From positions 1-61,837 of the forward strand of contig NW_025955187.1 of assembly GCF_022376445.1 (NCBI RefSeq): a stretch of DNA of 61,837 bases. Reading direction: 5' to 3'. Position numbers and translations under genes: made by a program. The notes under the pieces are model-generated. The model saw nothing but the letters and a program-made list of their open reading frames with translations, made no database searches and was not told the DNA's origin. This DNA comes from Fomitopsis serialis. Lineage: Eukaryota; Basidiomycota; Agaricomycetes; Polyporales; Fomitopsidaceae. Shown in pieces: positions 32,252-44,440 of the stretch; positions within the stretch are counted from its first letter, which is position 1, and each line of letters opens with the position of its first letter.

Positions 32252-33876
32252 CTACAGATAAATCTCAGCCTCACGGTCGTACGGGACAGATCTGCTACGC
32301 ACCTGCTCGTTGAACGAATTGACCTCGTAGCCCTTGTGGTACGACGGTAGCTCGTATGATCCACTAATAGGGTGAGAGACGGCACTGATCGTTCCCCTCG
32401 AAGTGGCAGCGTTTGAACTCTCCATACCGCGACGGTTCAGAGACACCTTCGGAAGGCCCTCTTGCATATGCGCCCGGCTGTTAAGGTTCGTAAGGAATGT
32501 GTTCGCGTATCTGGTGAAGCAGTTCAGATTATTCAGTCTGGCACGGTCTACGCGAGTCGCACTTACACCTTGGTGATAGTGAGCGAGCTATTGAGTCGAA
32601 GGTCAGGCGCGAGCCTCTGTGCAAGGTGGCAAGTAAACTCACAGGGCTTCGTATAGCAAGGTATTCTTCGTCTGTAAGATGCTCTTAGCAATCGTCTTGA
32701 GAATGTCACCTCTCTACCTACCTGAGGGGCCTTCGCCAGGACCAGCATGATCACGGCGCAGCCCGCTAAATGATCGCGTCAATACAAGTACCACGCACGC
32801 ATGACAACACAGTTACTTGCCTGTAAGCATGCCAGTCTCTACGACGAGCTGGATCATCCGGTTGATCAAAGCCTCAGTTCGCGGCAAGCCGTTTTTGCTC
32901 TTGAGCAGCTACAGACCCCGATGGTTAAGGCTTCAACGTGATCGCGGGCGACAAAACGTACCAAAACAGTCATGAGAATGGCGATGATGATATCTGCTGC
33001 GGCTGTGACGGATAACCATACCTATCGCACGTCAGCACACGCCTGACGGAGGATGGAAGAGCTACACACAAGGATGGCAGGGAAGATACTGCCATGAGCA
33101 ATATCCTGAGCAGCCTTCAAGGGCTCCATCTACAACCGAGCAGCGCAGGTCAGAAACATCGGGGTTTGGTGTGGATCGATGGATCTTACCATCCCACCGG
33201 CCACGAGAGCAGAGATGCCTTGCGTAAGGGACAGCTACAGAAAACATCAGCAAGGTGCCAGTTTCACCAAAGAGACGCTACGCACCGTAGCGACACCGCC
33301 AGCCAGCAAGTACGAGTTGGAGAACTTATATATCCGCCATGCGAAGAACATTTGCACGAACACGGAGACGATGGCACACATGACCGGTACGGCGAACCAG
33401 GAATTGTGCAACGATACCAGAGACTCAACATTGCCGTAGTTGTAGACATAGATATCCATGCAGCCGGAGGTGACCAGGCCAGTGTGGACCCACTCGAAGG
33501 CGAGGATGCCATAGACTAGCACGTACGCGAATGAGACTAAGTTGGTGAGGGCTCAAGCGGAGCACCTACCCATCAACTTGAAAGGCCATCGGTCCTTGGG
33601 GAAGTAAGTGTGGTATAAATCTGTCAAGCGAAGACATTGAGTATAGCTGCGATCGAGCAGTATAAACTCTTACGTACAAACTTGAATATTGAGGACACCG
33701 AGCAACGCCCAGTTGAAGAATGCCCCGATGAGCTGCACAGGATCTCAACATCTGCCCAGGGACGACGCGGACTTTATCTCACCTGGGGGCCGGCACTACG
33801 CGACGTATGTGAGCGTGCAGGTAGCGAGGCGTATGACAAGGACTCACATAAGGTTCAAGTTGAGTGACTCCGACAT
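32252..33876 (-). CDS. DUF6534-like 7-TM protein
   Basis: Thirteen exons close in phase to 334 residues: 33876-33848, 33795-33783, 33732-33678, 33620-33570, 33536-33286, 33234-33190, 33129-33070, 33021-32962, 32908-32821, 32765-32722, 32671-32643, 32587-32567, 32510-32252. The start MSESLNLNLIAGPQLIGAFF then NWALLGVLNIQVYLYHTYFP and KDRWPFKLMV is the family N-terminus; later marks are VQMFFAWRIYKFSNS, KSKNGLPRTEALINRMIQL and KVYANTFLTNLNSR. Seven hydrophobic helices are visible and the C-tail is polar. The family is widespread in mushrooms; function is unknown. The 13-base second exon and a GC donor (gcaagt at 32820) are both needed to keep the frame. Confidence 0.85.
32766..32820 (-). other. 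GC-AG intron in the DUF6534-like gene
   Basis: On the minus strand the intron begins gcaagtaact and ends atttag. It joins GMLTA to GCAVIM in frame. The donor differs from consensus only at the second base. Confidence 0.75.
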
Positions 33877-35496
33877 CTCGAGGCGATGGAATGGGAAAGG
33901 AGCACTGAAGAACAACGAGAAGAAAGGAAAGACTAAAAACTGGTCCTGTCGACCGCTACAGGTCCAGATGCACCAGGTCGTGAACGTTCGTGAGAGAAAG
34001 TGCAGGAGCACGACCGCGTCAGCCCTCGCTGACCGGGCCCCTTGGGCTGATCGCGCAGGATGTGATGGCCCGACTTGCACGTCAATCTAGATGCATCTTG
34101 GGGCAAGACCGAGTGGCGATGCGAGGTTTCATCTCATCACCTTCTGACTAGCCCAAATTGAAATAATTTCAGAAGCGCTACGATGATTCTGAGATCCGCA
34201 GAAGTTGAGTTACATAACGAAGACTTTGGGGTGTTCAGACATACGTACCGCTCACGACGTGAAGTTAGTTTCTACGCGGCCACAGCGGGGCGCCGCGATG
34301 AGATGAACAGTAGCGTACGTTTGGATTCCTGCCGTTGTCTCGGAGGTATACATTACCGCGGTTTTCAGAGCCGGGCCCGGTCGCGCAGGTATACAGGTGA
34401 CTAAAACAAATCAACCAATGCGAGCCGCATGGCCATATTCCTTCCATCATGCCTCTAGCTATTTGGGCTCCTGCAGATAGAGTTGCCAGTGAAGTCAAAG
34501 GGCAATTCAAGGGCAATCAATGGGGAAGCATTTGCATCAGCGTGATCTAAGTTGACGGAATGATTGCCCAAAAAAGTCAAGATAACGTCCGCTCCGCCTT
34601 GCAACAGATCCCATCAATGTATATGACCGTACTTGGGCATCCGTCGACAACGCGGTTCCGGGTCACCGCGCTCTGGTCTCTCAGGCACGTCAAGGCGGGC
34701 GCACTTTGACGGGACGCACAGGCTCAGTTTCCGGATCGGGCTTGCTAATCGTATCGCCGAATGTCAACTTGCGTGACAGTGAAGATGGATGAGCACTGTA
34801 CCATGATGGACCGATTCCGGCTGCAGGAAACCCAGTGAGCAGACGAATGACCATCGGTTTGTTTACTAGTCAGATGCAGTCGTCGAGGTCAGGCACGGTG
34901 GTTGTCGCGCCTTCAGCTTGACTGGACTCTGGAGCTTCACACACGCTTCAGAAGGATAATCGAGCTGGCAAAACGCGTACCGCAGAGGTTTGGGGCTGTA
35001 TTATTGACGGCATCACGTTGAACGCCAACTTGCCCGTTTACATCATGTACGGAGTAGAGTGCACGCGGTGATATGACGAGAATATTGAGATCAGACCCAA
35101 AAACATGCCATCCTTGATTCTTGGTTGTGCGCGTGAGATGTTGAGAGGCATATTAAGCTAGCAGTGGGCCTATTCGGTCCAGACAGCAAGGCAGATGCCT
35201 TTGTCGTCGCGCTGGTGTTGGCAACGTCGGGATTCGGGCAGGGTGTCCGGGATCGGGAAGCCATCAAAGTTGCATCAAAGCATCGAGATCGTCGAATTGT
35301 GGCTGAGCACGTCGGGCGCTTCTCCGCTTTGGGCGGCCCCGGGCCAGTGGGATCACGAAGACATGCTCAGACAGTTCCCGCGCTGGACAGCGGATCTGTC
35401 CACAAGGCTCGACTCTGCCATGTATCACGGACATTTGCCTCCTTTCGCCCCCACCTTCATTGCAGTCGCTTTCGAGCCGCCAAGGGTCCGACTGAC
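33877..35496. other. Intergenic spacer, about 1.6 kb
   Basis: Between divergent genes (DUF6534-like and P450). No ORF above about 100 codons with family signals, and no repeat or hairpin that I can support. Confidence 0.5.
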
Positions 35497-37898
35497 ATGA
35501 CTTTCTTCACCCAGCTGACGAGTCTTGCTTTCCCTCTTTCCCTCGCAGCTGCTCTATTTATACTATGGATTCTGGCGCGTCTCGTATACCAGTCGCGCAA
35601 CTCTACGATACGCGACCTTCCGGGACCTCCCAACGCGAGTTGGCTGTTTGGTAACCTCCAGGAGATCTACAGCGCCGAGAATGCGGTCATGCAAGAGCGG
35701 TGGACTGCACAGTACGGCAACACCATCAAGTACAAGGGATGGCTAAGCGTGCGTCCGAACATCTAATACATCAGCTATCAGGCCTCATTTTGCTCCTGTA
35801 GCGGGATAGACTCTACACCGTCGACTTGAAGGCCCTGGGTCACATCTTGAATCGGTCCATGGAGTACTACAAGCCCGAGGCTGTAAAGTTCTACCTCATG
35901 CAGACACTCGGTGGAGGTTAGTCTGACTGTCACGACAAGCGCCCTCGGGACATACTAAACCACATTGCACGATATTAGGGATGCTCTTTGTGGAAGGTGC
36001 GTACTCACGAGTGATAGCCTGAGATCAGGGATTGACAACTTCGCAGGCGAGAAGCACCGTCAACAGGTACGACTTTGCGTGTTCCCTGAGAGTGCTCACT
36101 CACTGATCTTCGCACGTGCGATCAGCGCAAGGTCATGGTAAGGATATGCAATGTACATCGCTGTTCTGCCATTTGATACTGATTAAACGCTGTGAAGAAC
36201 CCTGCCTTTGGGCCGTCTCAGATCCGCGACCTGACAGAGACGTTCGTGGCAAAGGCGCTCGAGGTAGGAAATCCACTCGCTTAGAATGTCAGTGTGGCTC
36301 ACGTAGCTGGATCAGCTGCGCGACGTGTGGCTTGACGCCATGTCGAGTGATGAGAAGCCGGCGCGTCTTGATGTCATGAGCGGATTGGGAAAGACGACGC
36401 TCGATGGCATTGGACTTGCCGGTAAGCCACCTCTTCCTCGAATATTCTGAGCTTTGCTTAGCAGCACCTTGTGTGTAGGCTTCAACTACAGTTTCGACTC
36501 GCTCAAGCCGAATAGCAAGTCTAATGAGTTGAACAATGCTTTCCAGGTCATCTTCGGCTCCGCCTCCGCGAAGCCCTCCATCTGGACGATGTTGACTTTC
36601 TTCATATCGCCGCTGCGCTTGATTGTATGTTCCTCGCGGGACTACATCCTCTGCTATCTACTGACGCACTTTTTTCCAGCCGACATGGCGCAGCAGACAG
36701 ATTGCCGTTGCGATGAGTGCGATGCGGCGCATGGGCAAGCAGTTGCTCATCGAAAAGAAGGCAGACATCAAACAGGCCGCGGAAGCCGCCGGTGGGAAGG
36801 TCGACGGGAAGTTGGAGGGGCTGCGTAGTCGCGACCTCCTGACACTCCTCATCAAGGCAAACATGGCTACAGACATCCCTGAGCATCAAAGAATGTCTGA
36901 TGCAGACGTGCTTGCCCGTACGTGGTGTTATGTTGCTTTGTCACTGACACTGACGTACTTGCTCATCCACAGAGGTCCCGACGTGAGTATGCTGCTCTCG
37001 CTGTGCAGCGGCGCGGATCCTGAGTATGTTGCAGGTTCCTAGTCGCCGGGCATGAGACGACAAGTACCGTCACTGCTTACTGCCTCTTCGCTCTGAGCCA
37101 AGCTCCAGAGGTTCAGCAAAGACTGCGCGAGGAGCTTTGGAATGTCCCAACTGAAAATCCTACCATGGATGAACTCCAAGAGCTCCCGTACCTCGATGCT
37201 ATCGTCCGGGAAACGATGCGCGTACACGCGCCCGTTCCGGTCACTCTGAGGGTCGCGGTCCAGGATGATGTCGTCCCGCTCAGCACGCCCTACGCCGATC
37301 CCCAAGGTAATCTCCATGACACAGTACAGTATGCCCGCGCCGACCTTCGCGATCCACTATGAGTCGACTGATGTTGTTCCATTTCCTCAGTATCAGCAAG
37401 GGCACTATCATTGATGTCCCCATCACGGCCTTGAACCGATCAAAGGCATTATGGGGGGAAGATGCATCAGAGTTCAAGTGTGTTGCGTTTTGTCCTAGTT
37501 GGGCTGCTCTCGTTGTGCTGACTTCACCCTTCAGGCCCGAACGGTGGGAGTCCCTCCCGGAAACCGTGCAGAACATCCCAGGTGTGTGGGGCAACATGAT
37601 GACGTTCCTCGGCGGCCCGCGTGCATGCATCGGCTGGCGGTTCTCCGTTATCGAGTGAGTCGCGCTCCTTCAAGATGTTCTAGTGCGTTTGTTAATGACG
37701 GACGCTTCTTGTGATGGATGCGTTGTCAGGATGAAGGCTTTGGTGTTCACCCTCGTCAGGACGTTCGAGTTCGAGCTGGCGGTATCTCCGGACATGATCG
37801 TGAAGCACTCAGCGATCGTGCAGCGGCCCCTCATTCGCGGAGAGGAGTCGAAGGGCGGACAGATGCCCTTGCTCGTGAAGCCGCACAAGCGCCTTTGA
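35497..37898 (+). CDS. Cytochrome P450 (CYP5150-like)
   Basis: Membrane-anchored haem monooxygenase of the ER, electrons coming from P450 reductase. Fourteen exons (first 35497-35748, last 37730-37898) close to 553 residues. An N-terminal anchor helix precedes [20 protein letters not shown]. Later marks are [20 protein letters not shown] (helix C), [15 protein letters not shown] (I-helix), ExxR in [14 protein letters not shown], and the haem loop [13 protein letters not shown] with the axial Cys. Microexons of 18 (35979-35996), 20, 12 (36126-36137) and 10 bases (36973-36982) are needed. The donor of exon 11 must be at 37329 (gtatgc); the nearer gtaatc at 37307 would break the frame. The CYP5150 assignment is from overall resemblance; the substrate is unknown. 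Confidence 0.9.
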
Positions 37899-38786
37899 GT
37901 TCCACCGGCGAGGGCATGTACTTATTTTATTTTAACTTATGGTTTCTGCTACCGTCGTTCTTTATCTCTCCGCTTCCCCTTTTGCTACAGCCATGAGGAC
38001 CACAATGCAGTCACAATATCTGCTTTCAATCGCGACCGGCCCACTGAGCGTCGCGCTCGTTAACACAGCGGAACGCCCGACTCATACAAGTCACGACGGC
38101 CATGCCGGCATGTAGTACGCGTACAATGGTGGAAGCTCGCGGCCCCATCTCTTACGTTGTGTGGTTTGATTGTCTCGTCATGGAATTTTCGCCCCGTGCA
38201 ACGCCCACTCATATGTACGTGTCTGTGGTCCGTGGACCGTGACGACAGCGTCACCTTAGCCGTGGCGCACATGTCCTTGCATGCGCAGGTTCCGCTTTTG
38301 TCATGGGATTGCACAATTCTAACTCCTGAACTGAGCTTGGCTCGTTTGCGGTGCTCAGACAGCGGACAGCGGGCTATCTTCAACGATGTCAGATCGTATT
38401 GGTCCTCCGAGGGCTGTGCTGTGCGGAACATGTACTTACCAGTACAGCTCACGGGCGCTGAGCGCTCGGTGGCTTCGGCGACCGACTCCCGCTGCTGTTC
38501 CCAACATAGAATGGAGGTTGTTCGCATCAATCGTACCTTTGATGTGACGGTCATATTATTCTGCGACTCCGATCTACCGGGAGTACATTGCAGTGAGACG
38601 TCCCAGGCCAAGGACAGCACATGTTCCTGTCAAAGCGGACATGGCTAGCAAACCAGTCTCGTCGGATAGTGGCATTATTGTTTTGTCCCGCGCGTTCCGG
38701 GCGCCCTCCTAGAGGTGAACTCGTTAGTCGGGTCCACGCTGTGGCCACCCCCTCTTGTTTCTATACTTCTCCCGTTTCTTTCTAGG
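37899..38786. other. Intergenic spacer
   Basis: Two opposing ORFs overlap at 38060-38648, but neither has splice structure or recognisable motifs, so I leave both out. Confidence 0.45.
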
Positions 38787-39660
38787 ATGTCGTCCCAAGT
38801 GGTTGTAGACGGCCTGGTGAAGCCAACGCCAGGTGCAATTCTTCTTGGCTCCGTTCTCAGTGCGATGTAAGTTGCCATTGCTCTCTGCAAGGATGTATCC
38901 ACGCCTCATCGAACATGTATTTTGCAGGTTCTTTGGCATGATCATGATACAGAATCGTAGATACTATGAGAACTGCTGGGACGAGTCGATGCGCCTGAAA
39001 TTATTTGTACGTGCATCGCTTTCGCCTCGCGTTAGACTGTATACGAATTCAACTCACACCCTTATTCACGGCGCAGGTTGCGTTGATAGGGTCGGTGGCC
39101 TTGCATCCTTGTGGAGCTCAAGCCCGGCTCACTTCTGAGTAGTGCTTTGAATACGGCGCAAATGGTCACTGTCACAGACTGCGACTGGTGGAGGTTGATT
39201 AACAACTACCGCGTACCAGCAACGTCAAGCAGCATGGCGTGGAATTTAGCAGTACGTATAGCTGCGGTTCAGCTAGACGAATCGCTCACGAGGCATACGC
39301 TCCTCTCTAGCTCGGTGTCGGTTTAACGGTAGGATGCACCACATTGCGCCCGTCTTCCTGCTGGGACGTGAAGCTGATCCGACTTTGACAGGCTACAATC
39401 GCCCTCATGGTCCAGAGGTCGGTCCACATTCACTCCGTCCGCCGGACGTCGTACTTACTTGCGCCTTGACCTCAGTTTCTTCGCACTGCGCGTTTGGATC
39501 AGTAAGTGTCAAATGTCATGCCGTCATCTGCACCCTTCTCACTATGCGGTTCTCGGGCAGTCTGTCGGAACAATCGAGTGATCACGCTTTCCATCGTATG
39601 TATTCCCGGTTCACACACACCGAGGTACCCGGAAGCTGATACATCCCGATCATGCTAGGC
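38787..39660 (+). pseudogene. Broken DUF6534-like 7-TM gene
   Basis: The first exons are good: MSSQVVVDGLVKPTPGAILL with GSVLSAM, an intron, then FFGMIMIQNRRYYENCWDES with MRLKLF, as in DUF6534 proteins. After the next acceptor (about 39077) the frame reads VALIGSVALHPCGAQA and stops. About 20 expected residues around the second and third helices are missing, and the family words LNTAQMVTVTDC and LGVGLTV appear in other frames near 39147 and 39311. Later helices cannot be followed. I read it as a decayed relative of the intact gene at 32252. Confidence 0.65.
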
Positions 39661-40059
39661 CATGCTAGCGCTGCTGCAGCTAGGCAAGACGTCTTTCTTT
39701 CTTCAGTACCTCAGAGCCGCATGTGAGGAGCTCTCTAGCTCTAGGACAGTGCACGCATAGAGTGGAACACGGCCTCACATTTATTTACTTATTTACTCAC
39801 GGAATCCGCTCATTGCACGCGACCTATTTATTATGCAAGATAGTACATACCCATCACACAATGTAGCTGTAGACGTTCGCCTCGCAGGTACAGGCCACAC
39901 ATATAAGTTATCCCGATGCTTCGTTGGTACACGCCGCCCAATTGTGCACTAGACTGGCTCCAGTTCTCAATAAGTATGGACGGTCGATAACATGAGGTCG
40001 TGGGGTTGCGGTGTGCCGCAAGGGTAATAAATACAATGGATATCTTGGTCTACCAGTAT
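39661..40059. other. Spacer before the MFS gene 3' end
   Basis: A/T-rich patch with tatttacttatttact at about 39781-39800. No gene is supported. Confidence 0.4.
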
Positions 40060-41849
40060 CTACGTCCACTGTGTGCCCTTCACTCTCACAAAGAGATGCC
40101 GGCCGACAGCCAGGAATCCAGCCCCAGCAATGATTACGACCTGGAGGCAATGCTGTCAAATTCCGAAGTGCACGAGGCGTCAGGCAGTACTTACGCCGCT
40201 GAAGACGATAGGCTTGGACCAGTTTAGAATGAGCCCGTGTCCAAGTAGCGCGCCGTCTATCGGTGTGCCAGTCAGCATCGCGAACGATGTGGCAAAGTAT
40301 CCGAGACCGATCCGGACGCTGCATCCAGGTTCAGTACCTGTATCATAATTAAATGAGTGGGTTAAGACCTACCCGATCTCGTTAGTATCCTTGGCCATGA
40401 TGGCAAGTGTGCTAGGCACCAGTGCGATGTCTACAGAGCGCCGATAAGTTGGAGGACCGAACGAATGAGGGGGCATTGCTTACACGATCCGGAGAAGAAC
40501 CCGTACAAGATGGTGAAGACGATGACAGCACCCGTAGTCGTCGAGGCAAACATGACGAAGACTAGGGCGCCCGTGATGGCCGACACAGGCACCACGACGT
40601 TAAATTGACCAAATCGATCTGCGAGCATGTTCGGAATGATACGTCCAAAAATGGACGCCGCGTTCAGGATGGCGATCTGGACAGACATGATGACATTGAC
40701 GCAGCGTAGTTGGAGAGCAGCGAGACATACCGTGTAGAAAGCGAGTGTACTTGAGAGACCATGCAAGTTGACCCACAACTGGAGATAGAAGTCTGCTTGG
40801 ACTGAGTGCATTAATCTCAACGGGGTCACAGCTCTACTTACAGGGCATGAACAACCCCCAAACAACCATGAACCCTCTGCAGCAGCAATTAATATCATCA
40901 TCGGCCTCATGTACGATATGGTAGAGCGCACCCAAACAAAGAGAACGCAAACGGCGGGTCCGTAAAAATGGCGAGGATGTCGGGCTTGGGCTGTGGAGGA
41001 CGGTCCTTTGCGCTGGGTAGCCGAGTGCGCATGACGAACTGAGCGAGCACGAGGAGCCCCAGTGTCAGGAATGCGGATGCTCGCACACCCCAGTGAAAGC
41101 CGGTCGAGCCATTGAATAGATGGTTTAGCATAATCGGATAGATGATGCCGCCACAGCCCGAGCCTGTCAGAACGAGGCCCAACGCCATTCCTCGCCGCCT
41201 CTTCCAGTAGTGTCCTTGCAAGGAAAGGGCAGGTACAAGCATGAGCCCGCCACCAATACCCATCCCAATCCCTTGCGCCAAGATGATCTGGTAGTACTTT
41301 GTGGGATCCGCGAGGGAGAGCATAAATAGACTGCGAGCGGCGTTAAGTATCGTCGTGCGGCCGGCATGCGATGTGTCACTGACCAGAACAGGTAGAGAAC
41401 GCTACCGCCGAGGGTCAGCGCACGGAAGTAGCCTGCGTCGAAGAGTCTGCCGGCAGGCAAGCCTAGGAAGAACAGGAAGAAGAGTTGCAAAGAACCAATC
41501 CAGCTGATATTGGACGATGTTGAGGCTCCCGCAAGCACATAGTAGTCCTGGTAGATACCGAACGAACTCGCATAGCCAAAGGTGCAGAATGAAATGAGCC
41601 AACTGCACAGATACGTGAGCTTGGTGTAGGCTCGATGATCCCAAATACGCACCCGCCAAGTATAGCCCCCCAGGCTTGTAGCCCGCCATCTGGAATGTCG
41701 TATACTGGCTGCGGAATCCCGACCTGGCTCTCAGCTTTTTCTTCCGCCAGCGCCATCGCTGAGTCGAGTTGGTCAATACGGGATGACTCTGTCGAAGCGC
41801 GGCTGTCATCTAAAGACACATGTATGTTCGTCGCTACATCCGAAGACAT
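40060..41849 (-). CDS. MFS transporter, monocarboxylate-porter type
   Basis: Exons: 41849-41653, 41602-41384, 41330-40932, 40876-40842, 40801-40731, 40676-40484, 40430-40373, 40318-40195, 40140-40060; 458 residues. The start of TM1 carries the MCT-like motif PDGGLQAWGAILGGWLISF, followed by SSFGIYQDYY. TM4-5 read QGIGMGIGGGLMLVPALSL with GHYWKRRRGMALGL, and TM8-10 SIFGRIIPNMLADRFGQFN and YGFFSGSYIALVPS. Twelve helices can be counted. Such fungal proteins move monocarboxylates, riboflavin or toxins by proton symport; the substrate here is unknown. It neighbours a P450 on the other strand, but no biosynthetic core gene is present. The short tail ends KGTQWT. Confidence 0.9.
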
Positions 41850-42968
41850 GGCACTCCAAGAAGAAAGGAGGGATTTTCAGAGAGTGCAGCTTCAACCTGA
41901 GCGGTCCACTGGCAGTATTTGAGCCCTGCAAGGCAGTCTGGCGGACTACAGGAAAAGGGACAGAGCAGAATGAGAATGCAGGGGTTTCGGCGGCTCGCCG
42001 TGTTTGATACGGTGACCCCGACGTGCCCGTTATCCAGTGCAATTAAGTCTGGATCTGTTATACTTAAAGACAATAGACATCATTCCGCATTGCGCGTTCT
42101 TGATCCACGGGTAGAGCTATGACAGCAAGCGCTCAAGAACAAGACACAGAGACACAGGCTCGGTTCGGCGGCTGATTGTCCGCCACTCGGACATGCATGA
42201 TGATCAAAGCTGCGATGACAGCAGCGGCCACCCACCGAAGGCGCACCTTCTTGATACTCACCACCTTGATACGTACCACCTTCCCTGCAGCAATGAGGGA
42301 GTGCGCGAAGAAAACGCTGACATCGCATCACTTAGCCACTTCCCACCGGAGGGATGTTCTTGATACTTACCAGATTCGTCAAGGAAAATGTCACAGTGAC
42401 CGCGATCGTGATCATAACACGCCGATGCGAGATTGGCCAGACAATTGGTACGCTCACAACGCACGGGGTTCTACATATCTAAGTGCGTTAACAACTTGAC
42501 AGGAAGGTAGATAGTCTCCTCGCGGAGGTATGACCTCCACCAGCTTTGTTGCTATCGGGTGCCGGTGAATACTTGGTTGTATTTCCCCGAAGCCGGGACG
42601 CCCATACTAACTCTTCGTTTCCGCCGGTGGTTCCATTCAAACCAGAATCGTGGTCACGAACAGAAGACTGTTCAGTGGTACTGTATTGTCCTGATCACCG
42701 AGGCATCCGAGCGGTGGCCGCCAAGCAGTGGTCAAAAACAATATGCATCGCCGGCGGCAGGTCTGCATCAGCGCCGTGTTACTGCGCGGGCTGTGGTGTC
42801 TGGATGGATCGAGCACATGTTACAACGACGATGGTGAGTGAACCGGTGACGGCCTGGACGCCGGCAGAAGGTACATACTTAGGGCTGAAGAGGAGTGTAA
42901 CGTACATCCATTAACTCGTACAAACGTGTAAAGTAGTAACATACCGTTAAATAATCATTGCAAAGTCA
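41850..42968. other. Intergenic spacer, about 1.1 kb
   Basis: Short ORFs on both strands (for example near 42176-42499 and 42546-42914) lack motifs or splice sites. Nothing supported. Confidence 0.5.
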
Positions 42969-44440
42969 TTACTTCAGGTCCATCTCCACTTCTTCGAAGA
43001 CGAACACCTGCTGCGAGCCGGTAACGGTCTTCCATCCTTTCCGAGCGTCCACTTCGACTTGTTTCAATGTCAAATAGAATCGGAAGCTCAGAATTCCGTC
43101 CAGTGCCCACGTAATCCTAAGCACCCGTCAGAGAGATGTGAGGATGAAAATATCTAGGACGTACAAAGGGGTAAGCAATGTTTGCGCCGTCTAAGCCACG
43201 ATGACGTTAGGTCTGTCTTTACAAGCCAATGGCTGGATACGCACCCCTCCAAAGATCGCAGGCATCAACCGCGCTAGCTGGAGAACTGCACCATTCCTCG
43301 TCAGCACAGCAGCCATCAGGTGTCTCACTCGACACACGAACCTGTGAAGACCTGGGCGAGGACACATGAGCGACATTTTCGTCATAGGAACGCTCGCACA
43401 TACCAGCAGTGTCCACACTCCATCGCGGTATAGGTTCTTGATGATCTCGAAATCGCGTTTCCGAGGCCTGTTCAAAGAGTTGATGACCAGGAGAATCATG
43501 ACATAAATATAATACGCGAGCTGTGTCTTGACTGTAAGCTTCGCTCCTTCATGTCCCAGGCGCAAATTACAGCCTACCGTTCCTGCATATGCGCCTATGA
43601 GATAAAGTGGTCTATGCGGCACTCCACACGCGTGGTAGACCTCGTTATATTGTGCGGTCGCTGCGAGGCATCGATGTCAGTTTGGTTGACGGGATAAATC
43701 ACAACAAATAGCGGTACCGGATGTCTGAATTGTAGAGACGACGGCAAACGCCACTGTGATGCCGTAAAATACGACAAACCCGCCTACTAGAGCTACAGTG
43801 ATGATGCGCCGGTTGTCCCAGAGACCATAAATACGAAGAACCAATACAACTAAAGGGGGCCAGGACTCAGCACACTGAAAGCGAGGAAATAGCGGGTAGA
43901 ACTGACATTGAATCGAAGCGGTGCTCAATAGTCCGTATGTTGCGATAAATCGGTTGAAAGCTTGACATCTGGGGGGAACGAGTCAGAGCCGGGGGCAAGC
44001 AAATCCAGATTTACTAACAACTGGAACGCCGAGTCGGTCAGCATTTTGCACTCAGTATCAAAAGGGGACGCAGCTCACAGAGTCACTGATGTTAGTCGAG
44101 ATGCCGCTTACCACTGACAAGTAGCGTAAGAGTCGAACTGTAATCTGCGCATTGAAGATGTACGCACCGTATGCGATGAACAGCATACTGGCCTGCCTTC
44201 CGTACATGTCGATGAGGACGAGTATAGGCAGCGCCGACCATGGCTGTCGCCATATTAACTCGACCTCCTTCTCGAATATAAGCAGGCGTTCATAGAGCGT
44301 CAGTGTAACCGCGACCGCTAGGGAATTGTAAAATGAGGAAACGCAATGAACTGCGGCGGTGGAGAGCAAGCGACGCAGAACTCACCCGATAAATATTGGG
44401 TGGCCACCAAAGAATTGAGGTCGACCGCAGAAAGGGACAT
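42969..44440 (-). CDS. DUF6533-like 7-TM protein
   Basis: The minus strand starts MSLSAVDLNSLVATQYLS and, after an intron ending ccctag, continues AVAVTLTLYERLLIFEKEVE with LIWRQPWSALPILVLIDMYG, the DUF6533 N-terminal motif (Y-D/E-x-L-L-x-F-x-x-E-V). Later exons give VVLVLRIYGLWDNRRIIT, INSLNRPRKRDFEIIKNLYR with DGVWTLL, and a C-terminal exon GILSFRFYLTLKQVEVDARK ending EEVEMDLK at 42969. Several hydrophobic helices match the family's 7-TM plan. I could not settle every intron in the middle (about 43700-44150), so the exon list is incomplete and a small lesion there is possible. Function is unknown. Confidence 0.65.

Noticed and set aside
37307..37390. Apparent frameshift in the P450 between exons 11 and 12
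   Set aside because: Using the donor gtatgc at 37329 instead of gtaatc at 37307 restores the phase and adds NLHDTVH, which fits the family.
38060..38648. Opposing 186- and 163-codon ORFs
   Set aside because: They overlap each other, have no introns in an intron-rich genome and show no recognisable motif.
35497..41849. Secondary-metabolite gene cluster (P450 plus MFS)
   Set aside because: There is no terpene synthase, PKS, NRPS or prenyltransferase core, and a broken 7-TM gene lies between the two.
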